NCBI GenBank assembly: GCA_026874595.1
Contig: CM049311.1
Location: 55,369,676-55,433,675 of the forward strand
Source of the DNA: Sipunculus nudus
Taxonomy: Eukaryota > Annelida > Sipuncula > Golfingiida > Sipunculidae
Direction of reading: 5' to 3'
DNA: 64,000 bases
Shown here: one piece after another, positions 12,845 to 25,100 of the stretch
How the letters are laid out: the number at the start of each line of letters is the position of its first letter
Numbering within the stretch: the stretch's first letter is position 1
Position numbers and translations under genes: made by a program
Notes under the pieces: model-generated
Told to the model about the DNA's origin: nothing
The model's input: the letters and a program-made list of their open reading frames with translations, nothing else
Database searches by the model: none

Positions 12845-15800
12845 TTTTTTATTGAAAAATGCTATTTATATCGATAATCATTATAATTATTAATACTATT
12901 TAAATATTATTTTTTTTTTACCAGCATGTAAACTTATTGAAATTAGCCAAGTACTTATCCATACTTTTGCAATGATTCCTGGGTGATACCGAATATGCTT
13001 TCCTAGCCAGGGTATGGGATTGGGTTCACATTTGTGAATGGCTGAAATAATTGAGATAAAAACGACATAAAAAGAAATTTAACATAAAAAAAAAATAACA
13101 CCTCCGACGGGACTCGAACCCGCAATCCCCGGCTTAGGAGGCCGGTGCCTTATCCATTAGGCCACGGAGGCCGACGGCTGACAGATTCACATATCATTTC
13201 TGAGTAAGTAAAATGCACGGTGTGTGCGTGGCATATGTCAGTGAGCGACCTGTACATTAGACTGGTACCCTGCTCTATTATGACCCACAGCCAAGCATAG
13301 AGACAGGCGTACAACGCCATCTAAGTACTCCAAGTTGCAACTCCTGACTTACCTATAGACTGGTTCCAACTTCAGTATGCACGCTCATACCGGTTATCAT
13401 GGACATTCACGCGATCCTGGTTGATTATCCGTGAAGATTTCTTATAAAATAACTTTCTTTAGTTATTTCTAGTTTTCAAATATCGAAGAATGAGTTTTAG
13501 CACAAAAATTCAATGATGGATGCCTAGATAATACGATATACTGAATCTTTGATTTTCCACTGTACGTAGCAGTGATTTATTATTAATATCTATTAAGCTG
13601 ATTATTAATGTCACATTTAATAAACAGCCAACTTTTGGTAACTTCTTTCAGCAAAGGAAATGCTTATTTTTATCATATATAATATATACTGGAGTTGGTA
13701 CCAGTCTGTAAAGAGTACAAAAGATGGCGTTGTACGCCCGTCTCTATGATTGGCCTGGAGCAGCGGTGCCATAATAGAGCGGGAGCGGGGTACCAGTCTA
13801 CCTGTACATGTGTATTCTATTTATATGTAAATTAAAGAAGTTAATTATTGTTAACGCTTAAAGTTGAATCTTGCAGACCTGGCAACCCGTATCTATTCAG
13901 GTGGAGCCGTCCCCCTTAAACCCGCTTAGTTATACACGGGGCCGGGGAACTCACGCTTCAGTAATCACTGTTCACACCCCAGCCAGTCAGTTGCACGTTG
14001 TGTTTTGTCGGTGTCCCGCCCACCCACTGTCCATTTATTGCGATATGTGTCTGTTTTTCTTCTGGTCGGTTTACTTCACGTATTTCGGTGTACTTATTTG
14101 CGTTGTTTTGCTATGTGTTGCTTGTTTCCTGTATTTATGTTACCATGATCATTAGTTAGCTTTTTGATTAACTGTTGACATTTCAGTAGTTTACACGTGT
14201 TCAATTGAATCTATTTTTTTATAATATATATTATTAAATATATATGTATTTTTAATTAAATGTATACAGTTGAAATATAACTAATTAACAACATAAAACA
14301 GGGCAAACAAAGCCTGATCTCAAATTCTGCTGAGGCAGGAAAATAATGAACAAACGTTTGTATTAAATCCTCATTTTTTTATCACATCAATTTTTTTTTT
14401 AATTTAAGTTTATATTTCTATACATTTCCAATATAACATATATATCTGAATACAAAAGTTGATTCATAATTCTCAATTGCATCATCATAAATCTCAATCT
14501 TGTCAGATAACACCACATCATGCATACAAATGTTTATTTATTTTTCACCTTAAATCTTCTTTTAAATCTGCAAAACAATAAATATCTAAAAATAATACTT
14601 TATTTAGATTTCACAATTTTTAATTGTGTCTTTATTTATCCATAATTTGCTTCATATTTTATAAATTTAAGCATACTGATGGGTTCAATTATATTTGTTA
14701 AAACCACTTAAAAGAAAATTCTTTCAAAATGCTTCATTACACAACATTGCATCTTCTGGATTACACCTTGAATTACTTTTTCAAGGAAAGTTTATGCATA
14801 TCGGAGTGGAGACAGCATTACAACGAGTGACCCATGGGTTATGACGCTCAGCTGACTGGGAAGAGATTCATAAAAGGAAATTTTATGAAGATTCTTGGTC
14901 AAGTTGTTATGATTTGTGCCTTGTTAACAGATGTTCATATCTTTAAAGGTCTCAACAATTGAGAAAAAAATTCGTAAAAACACCGGAACAAATACAGATG
15001 GTGCCACCAGTCTGCAGAAACTGATGAAACACTCAATGATCAATATCCATGCAAACAATTATGGTGATCTCTGCGTTAGTTGTTCAGATACTTCAGCTTT
15101 TGTATCAAATTTTCCATTTTTTGGGCTGTATTTTGGAGTGCCATAGCTCAAAGGACATGGGTAACAGAGACCTAATTTCAGGTTTCCATGGAGACTTTTC
15201 ATGGGTCTCCCTGTGTGTCAAGAATGAAGATTCTAGGTCCAGTCGTTACGATTTGTACCCTGTTGACAGTTAACTACATCCTTAAAGTTCTCAAAAATAG
15301 AGAAAATAATTCGTAAAAAATTGAAAAATACAGGTGGCGCCACCAGTCTGCAGAAACTGATAAAACATCTCATGATCAATATTTATGCCAAAAATCATGA
15401 CCATTAGTGATGTATTTAATGAGATATTGAAGTTCTTGTATGAAATTTTTTACTATTTGGGGGGGGGGGGGTATTTTGTGGCCCCATAGCTTGAAGGATA
15501 TGGGTAACAGAGACCTAATTTCTGGTTTCCATGGAGACTTTTCATAGGTCTCTCAGTGTGTCAAGAATGAAGATTCTAGATCCAGTCTTAACGATTTGTG
15601 ACCTGTTAACAGATGTTCACATTTTTAAAGGTCTAAAAAATAGAGAAAAAAAAATTCGTTAAAATTGGAAAATACAGGTGGCGCCACCAGTCTGCAGGAA
15701 CTGATGGAACATCTCATGATCAATATGTATGCCAAAAATCATGACCATCAGTGATGTAGTTAATGAGATATTGAAGTTTTTGTATGAAATTTTTTACTAT

Positions 15801-18800
15801 TCTTTGGGGTACTTTGGGGCCCCATAGCTCGAAGGATATGGGTAACAGAGACCCCATTTCTGGTTTCCAAAGATATTTTTCATGGACCTCTCAAAATGTC
15901 AGGTAACAAGTTTCTAGGTCCAGCGGTTACGATTTGTGCAAGGTTAACGGACGGACGGACAGACAAACGACCGACAAAGGGTGACTTACAGTCAGCTGAG
16001 CTAATTAAGGAGATACAGTGAAAACAATAACAATTACTGCATAACACTCTTGGTGGGTTGGGTTTGCGGGTTGGGTTTGCGAGGGTGGGGGTCGGGGGGG
16101 GGGGGGTGATTGGGGTGGTGAGAAAAGATATGAGAATAACTGTACACCTGTCACAGCAGGGGATCTCCCCCAGTGACTGTAACAAATCAGAAACCCTGGC
16201 ATAGCTGACTTCCAGTGACCTGGAGTGGGACACTGCATCTGTAATCTGTAATCAAAGCAAATGACTACAGTAGAGCCTCAAGAAAAAAAATCAATAACTA
16301 GCTTAATTTTCAAGCTTTTATTTTCAAATTTCAGATTTAAAACAAGGGACCTATGGGTCACTGTGCTCAGCTGAAGTTAACCTTGAAGGTAAAAATCTAA
16401 AATAATATCAAATGGAGATTAAGTGTAAGAGGAAGAGGTAATAAAGGCCATGGTTGTGTTTATATGATTGGTTTGTATTGATGAGCAAGAAATTGTTGCA
16501 AATAATATTTTGTGACCTGACCATGTGTTTCCTAATGTTGAAACTGAAGCATGTGAGCAGTTTGTGAACAAATGATCTGTACAATTACCATGATCATTAG
16601 TTGGCTTTTCGATTAACTGTTGACATTTCAGTAGTTTACACATTTGTTCAATCAAATCTTTTTTTTTGTATAATATATATTATTAAATATATGTTTTTTT
16701 ATGAAATGTATACAGTTGAAATATAACTAATTAACAGCATAAAACATGGCAAACAAAGCCTGATCTCAAATTCTGCTGATGCAGGAAAATAATGAACAAA
16801 TGTTTGTAATAAATCCTAATTTTTTTATCACATCAATTTTTTTTTTAATTTAAGTTTATATTTCTATACATTTTCAATATAACATATATATCTGAATATA
16901 AAAGTTGATTCATAATTCTCGATTGCATCATCATAAATCTCAATCTTGTCAGATAACACATCATGCATACAAATGTTTATTTATTTTTTACCACAAAATA
17001 TATATCTTTTAAATCTGCTAAACAATAAATATCTAAAAAAAATACTTGATTTAGATTTTACAATTTTTAATTGTGTCTTTATTTATCCAAAATGTGCTTC
17101 ATATTTTATCATAATTTAAGCATACTGATGGGTTCCATTATGATTGGTAAAATCATTTAAAAGAAAAATGATTTCTTTAAAAATGCTACATTACACAACA
17201 TTGCATCTTCTGGATTACACCTTGAATTACTTTTTTAAGGAAAGTTTTTGCATATCAGAGTGGAAGCTGCATTACAATTAAGGAGATACAGTGAAAACAA
17301 TAACAATTACTGCATAACACTTGGTGGGTTGGGTTTGCTGGGGGGGGGGGGAGGGGGTGAGATTGGGGTGGTGATATGAGAATAACTGTACACCTGTCAC
17401 AGCAGGGGATCTCCCCCAGTGACTGTAACAAATCAGAAAACCTGGCATAGCTGACTTCCAGTGACCTGGAGTGGGACCCTGCATCTGTAATCTATAATCA
17501 AAGCAAATGACTACAATAGAGCCTCAAGAAAAAAATCAATAACTAGCTTAATTTCCAAGCTTTTACTTCCAAATTTCAGATTTAAACAAATTTAATATTT
17601 ATGTTTACATGCTGTGAAAATTAAATCAATGGTACTTACAGGAAAAAAACGTGCCATGGTCAAAGTTGGGCAAAATTTAAGGTACTGATTTTATTTTTAT
17701 GCTAATTACTTAAAAAATTTACAAAATTCAGATCTAATTTTGGGTAAACAATTGAATCTTAATTAAACATTGTTATATACTTGGGAAAACAGACTCTAGT
17801 TTCAAAATTTTTCATGTTAAGTGAGTAAATATTTTTCCTGATTTTTTACAAAGTCCATTATGTTTGGGCCCATAACTTAAAGAATTTATACTTAACAGAC
17901 TTAATTTCTGGCATGTACATAGGAACTATATAGAAGAATATTTATGGTAAATATGAGGAAAAACAGATGAGTGGTTTTGATATTAGGCAGTCCTGAAGTG
18001 TGAAAACAGGATTTTAATAAAAAATTGAGGTTTTTCCTTAATTTCTCAAAGGAACGAAGTCGCAAAGACCCAGTTTTCGGCTTGGTAGGAGATCTTGGGG
18101 ACATCTAACATTATGCTGAATTTTGGATTCCTAGGTCTTACGGTTTCAAAACGTGCCACATCTACGGACGGACGGACGGACGGACGGACGGACGGACGGA
18201 CGGACAGACGGACGGACGACGGACAATGGACCACGACTATAGCTCAGATGACTTATAGTCAGCTGAGCTAAAAATTAAATATTTATGTTTACACGCTGTG
18301 AAAATTAAATCAATGGTACTTACATGAAAAAAAGTGCCATGGTCAAAGTTGAGCAAAATTTAAGGTACTGATTTTATTTTTATGCTAATAACTTTAAAAA
18401 ATTTACAAAATTATACTCGGGAAAATTGACTCTAGTTTTAAAATTTTTCATGTTAAGTGAGTAAATATTTTTCCTGATTTTTTACAAAGTCCATTATGTT
18501 CGGGCCCATAACTTCAAGAATTTATACTTGACAGACTTAATTTCTGGCATGTACATAGGAACTATATAGAAGAATATTTATGGTAAATATGAGGAAAAAC
18601 ATACGAGTGGTTTGATATTAGGCAGTCCTGAAGTGTGAAAATAGGTTTTTAATAAAAATTAAGGGTTTTCCTTAATTTCTCAAAGGAACGGAGTCGCAAA
18701 GATCTAGTTTTTGGCTTGGTAGGAGATCTTGGGGACATCTAACATTATGCTGAATTTTGGATTCCTAGGTCTTACGGTTTCAAAACGTGCCACATCTACG

Positions 18801-20391
18801 GACGGACGGACGGAAGGACGACGGACAATGGACCACGACAATAGCTCAGATGACTTATTGTCAACAATCCTTTTAAAGAAATGGGTCCTGTTACCTTGAC
18901 CTTTGACCTTTGGACACCAAAATTGACAGGGTTCTTATTTTAGTTGTGAGCCATATATAAGTTAAGTTTGAAACCAATATGTCAATCAAAACTGGAGTTA
19001 TCACCTGGAAACTAACTTGTGAACAGATGGCCCCTGTGACCTTGACCTTTGACCTTGTGACCCCAAATTCATTTATGCTCTCCCCATACTGGCAAGTCAA
19101 CTCAATGTGCAAGATGGAAAGATTGGGATGAAAAGCTTGGCTGAAAATGCAATCATAATCTATTTAAATAAGTGAGTCTTGTGTCCCTGACCTTTGACCT
19201 CATGACCAAAAAAATATACAGGTTCTTTCTTTAGTGGCTGACCATTTGTGAGTTGTGTTTGAACTCCATATGTCAATTCAACCTGGAGTTATCATCTGGA
19301 AACAAATTTGTGTGGATAAACGGACGGACAGACAGACAGACAGCTAGACGAACAGCTAGTCAGAAAGGGTGATTACTATAGGGCATCCACTTGTGATCAA
19401 TACACACACCAGGTTTTGGGACACTAGATGGAATCACAGCTCAGAAACTGACATGATTGTTGTCATTTTATAGTAAAAAATAGAAAAATATTTGTAAAAA
19501 TAAGAAAAAAATACAGGTGGCGCCAACACTTTTCGGAAACTGACACAACTAGTCATGGTCAATATTCAAGGCAAGTTTCATGACAATCCATGCCTAAATT
19601 ATCACATTATTTTTTAATATTCAGGGGGGTACTTACAAGCCCCATAGCTCGGAGGATATAGGTCGCCGTGACCTTATTTCAGGTATCCAAGGAGATTTTT
19701 ATGGACCGTCATAGATTTACAGTTACAGGCTTCTAGGTTCAGCGGTTACGATTTGTGCCCTGCTAACGGACGGCCGGACGGACGACGGACAAAACGCCAT
19801 ACCTATTCCTCAGATGACTTACAGTCAGCGGAGCTAAAAATGGTTTAAACCCTCAAAAAAAAGGGTGTGGAAGCTCAAAGGTGAAGGGGGGGGGGGGCGT
19901 TGCTGCCCCTTGACCCCTCCGCTGGATCCGCCACTACAAAAGATGTTATTTTACCAAAGTCTGTCTGTATGTTTTCCTTACTATATTTTTTACATACGAG
20001 TAACCAGGATCAAGTTATATGAAAGGATTAACATGAAATTAGGAGGGAGGTTTCTTTCAGGGTAATGTATCACTAGGTTCGTTTGTCTGTCTTTATTGCA
20101 GTGTCACTCTGTATGCCTGTCTTTATTGCAGTGTCACTCTGTATGCCTGTCGGCTTGGTTTGTACAAAGACCTCCCATATCTGATGATGCGCGTGCTCTA
20201 TCTGAGGAGTATCTTATTTTTCTTTCATCCGACCGAAGCTTTTATATAAGAAACGGTCAGAATATAAAAATATAAGAAACCCTAAGAATGTATTTTGACG
20301 AATGACTTCATGTGTTTATAACAAAACAGTTTAGAAATAATACATTTATGAATAATTTAAATAAAATGGAAACAATAAAGCTGTATTACAT

Positions 20392-20480
<89 letters not shown>

Positions 20481-22103
20481 GAGGGAAGAATGAGATTCTG
20501 GGAAGATCCGGAATCTTCCCGGGAAAAATGAGAATTCTGATTTTTCCCATGAAAAATTAGAATCCAGAGATGGTATGAAGGGATTCCCATTCTTCACAGG
20601 AAGTTCTTCCTGGGACAAATGAGAATTCCAGGCTCACCCGGGAAAATTGAGAATTCTCATTTTTCCCGCGAGAGATTGGAATTCAGTTTTGAAATTCAAA
20701 CCTGGGAAAAATGAGACTTCTCATTCTTCCCGGGAAGAATGGGAATTATTGATGCAAACTTAACTCTTTTTTTTCATACTTATTTCTCTTTTTCAGAAAG
20801 AAAATTTGATCATCTTTCTTTCACATTAATTCTGAACTGTTCAAGTGTTAAAAAAGAAATAAAATTAGCATTAGCATATATAATAACAGGTATATGTTTT
20901 TCATGGTTGAACTTAACATATATAGATGTCAAAAGCTCACTGACAACTTGTCAGATGTGTTAGTCAATCTAACATAGATGTTTATCTTCACTGAATTGTA
21001 GATAAAAAATATTCACATCTAGAAATCTTTATAATTGAATCATGTGTGCTAAGAACTAATACGTAAATATCAGGTGCGCTTGTTTTCAACTTACAAGTGT
21101 GATGGTTTTAGTACTATCATGTGTAAATGAAACTGATTTTAACAGAAATGTGTTTTCTACTTTTTTTCATGACAAAAAATGTTACTGTTCTTTTAGCAAT
21201 GGTCAGTTAATAACATTATAGTTTGGTTATTATACCGTAGTAAAATATGCAATCTTAACCCACCTTAACTATTAAAAGGATATCATTTAACAACTTAGAG
21301 CTGGCTGGGAAAATAAAGAATTCTGTATTTTCCCGGGAAAAATCAGAATTCCCATTATTCCCAGGAAAAATCAGAATTCTCATTTTTCCCGGGAAAAATC
21401 AGAATTCTCATTTTTATATTCTCATATACATATATATATATATATTGAATAAGGGCATATTATATTATTAAATATCTTAATCATTTTTAGTGTAATAATG
21501 TTTGCATGCTCACCTGTAACCCATACTACTGACGCCCACAGACATATGTCTGGGTGTAGACGGACAATAATACAGGTTTCTGTCATCTTCTGGGAGAAGA
21601 TCGACGTCATGGAATACAAAACACTGGTACTCATAATCCTTACTGGCTTCTATAAACCCGATATTCAGCAGCATGGCCCGGTTAAATGTGGTCGGTAAGG
21701 CCTGGATGGAGTACACCGATGTTACATGATGTTATATTTATGACATATCTGTGCATATCATATTGCGCATCACGCCCAACGAAATGATATTGGGTTAACA
21801 GAATATGATAAAACAAGAGTTAAAAAAAAAAAAAAAGGCATTGCGCAGGTATGTCTACAGGCGAATAGCATTTAAGGGAAAGTGGGAAACAGATCATTAA
21901 TGGCATTATTGTTACCTTAGATTTCAAAACATATCATATGGAAAAATGTCCGAGTGGACTGAATTTGACAAGTTAATGACCATATAACCATACATATATT
22001 TATAAAAACTGATCATAAATGTTTCCATATGGTAGAGGAATCAATATGACACGAATTAAATTAATAAGCTGGTGATCATATTATCATATATTTATAAGCA
22101 TTT

Positions 22104-22160
<57 letters not shown>

Positions 22161-25100
22161 TAGCACTGTTATGAAAACATGCAAATGTTTGAAATGCTTC
22201 ACCTACATGTAGATTTTTTCGTTGTGAAGAAATACGAACGTAATATATTTTTCAAGAAGCTTAAAACACTCACCATTTCTATCACATAAATGCCGTAATC
22301 CAGCTGCTGACGCTGGAGGAACGGGTGCATATTATCCAGAAAGATGCTAAGGTGCTCATAACGGTCCCTGAAAGGTATGATGATCGCAACACGGTGGCGC
22401 GCTGTACAGTTTTTAGGGCGCCATCTACCGCCCGGTTCAACATCGGGGTTATCTGCTTTTAGTTGCTCGAAAGGCACAGCATTCAAATTTGGCTGGATAC
22501 GACCCACTGAAAGAATAGAGTTGATGTTTGAGTGCGGCAATGATATCATGAATACATAATATGCAAACCTTTCCGTCCTTTCTTAACCTGGTAAATTGTG
22601 CGGTAACCCATCATTTTGACATTTAAAAACATTTTTGACTGTGAGCATTTCATAGTCAAAACCCCAAAAAGGCAAGAATAATTCAGGTTAACGTTCAGTA
22701 TGAGCCATGAAAATTAAAATTTTAAATTATCAAAGGACACACCCTATTTTCAGAAAAAAATCCATAAAGTTATTCATTAACTTTCAGAAAGTCAAGATCG
22801 CTCATACCCAAATCATGGTCACATTTTTAATGACCTGTGTCTTCTGTCATATCTCAATATGAGCTAAATTATATAGTATCAGTCCAATATATACTATTCG
22901 TGCAGTTTTCACAACTCAGTTTTCTGAGACGGTGACGGAGAAGTAAAACATCCACGAATAATAAAAGGATAGATTCCCAAATGGAACTATATAGACAAAT
23001 CTCGTGAAACACACCAGGTTTTGGGACAATCCATTCTTATGGCATTTGATGGAACGCTGGAGGTATTCCTTGCAATCGTGCCAAAATATAAGAAGATTCT
23101 TCCTCAAGTGATTCAGATTGGTACCACAACTTTAAAAATTTCAGACTCAACTGATCTTCCATTTAGAGTAATCACATGGAAAACAATGTGTGAACAAATT
23201 TGATATGAAACCTTTGAATTTCCTGATCCCAAATTCAATGGGGTTTGTGGTGAAGTGATTAAATCCAAACGTATCAAGTCCGAATAGAATTATCCGTTCC
23301 TCGTCCTAAAAATACAATGTTGATAACAACAATTAATTTCCTTCATATGATCCCTAATGATTAGTAATGAATAATATGATTTACCTTTTTTATCATTAAA
23401 ATTGAACTGAAAAATATCATAGGTGACTGCATGGTGTTATTTGAAATACGTGACATTCTATCCATCGATACAAGATTCTTATATCATCGGTAAGTGCAAG
23501 TTAATTTCCTGTTATTATCAACTAACAAATTCCTTTTCTATTTTTCTTGAATTTGTTATTAAAAACCAATAAAAATTTATTAATTTATTGTTTACTGTTA
23601 TGTTGTTGGTTAAAACTACTAGATGAGTTGGGTTGGACACCTGGATCAACTGTGGCTGGCCATTATATAATAAGCTGCCTGGAGCCCCAGTTTATGCCTC
23701 GCCTCAAGCATGCATAATTTGCTGAAAGTTCAACAAGGTCAACATACAGGTGACTCAAGAGGTGCTACAGAGAGCCAAGGTCTGACATGGTCTCATAAAA
23801 ACATTAATAAAAGCTACAATTTTTAGCCAATTTCTTTCAGCTTTTTAAACTAAAAAGCTGAAATCTTCATGTGTGCATGATATGAAAATTATATCAACAG
23901 TGCTCACAGGAAACAAACATGCCATGGTCAAAGTTGGGCAAAATGTAAGGTACTTATTTTATATTTATACTAATAACTTATAAAATTTGAAAAATTCAGA
24001 ACTAATTTTGGGTATTCAATTGAATCTTGATTAAATAATGTTACATCCCTGACAAAAAAAATCTCTAGCTTCAGCAATCCTCTTGTTAAGGGAGTAAATA
24101 TATTTCTTGATTTTTTACAAAGTGCATTATGTTTGGGCCCATAACTTAAAACAATTACGCAATACTGACATCATTTCTGGCATGTGCATAGAGAATGTAT
24201 AGAAAAATATGTATATTATATATGATTAAAGTCAGATCAGTGGTTTTGATATTAGGCAGTCTTGAAGTGTAACAATGGGTTTTTTAATGGAAAAATGAAG
24301 TTTTTCATTAATTTCTCGAAGGTATTAAGTCCTAGTGACCAAATTCTTGGCATGGTAGGGGATTTTTGAGACATCTAATTGCATGCCAAATTTTAGGAAC
24401 TGAGAGCTAAAGCTGGGGAGCTGAGCACTTGCAAACTGCATGACACTAGCTTGATGTAAACAATATGTAACATGGTGCTTGAAAACTTTAATAAAATCTA
24501 CAGTTTTTGATCAACTGGTTTCAAATTTTTGGTGTTTACAGACAAAATGCTAAAAAAACATGCTGTGAAAATTAAATCCACAGTACTTACAGGAAAAAAA
24601 CGTGCCATGGTCAAAGTTGGGCAAAATTTAAGGTACCAATTTTTTATTTTTGTTAATATTTTTAAAAATTTAAAAGATTTTGATCTAATTTTTGGTATAC
24701 AATTTAATTTTGATTAATTAAAGTTATATTACTGGAAAAAAAGTTTATAGCTTTAACATATTTTGTGTTAAGTGATCAAATATCTTTCCTGATTTTTTAC
24801 ACAATGCATTATGTTTGGGCCCATAACTTTTTAAATTTACATCATACAGACATAATTTCTGGCATGTACATAGGAACTATTTAGAGGAATAATTATGTTA
24901 AATATGAGGAAAAACAGATGAGTGGTTTTGATATTAGGCAGTCCTGAAGTGTAAAAAATAGGTTTATTAATAAAAAATTGAGGTTTTTCCTTAATTTCTA
25001 AAAGGAACGAAGTCGCAAAGACCCAGTTTTCGGCTTGGTAGGAGATCTTTGGGACATCTAACATTATGCCGAATTTTGGATTCCTAGGTCTTACGGTTTC

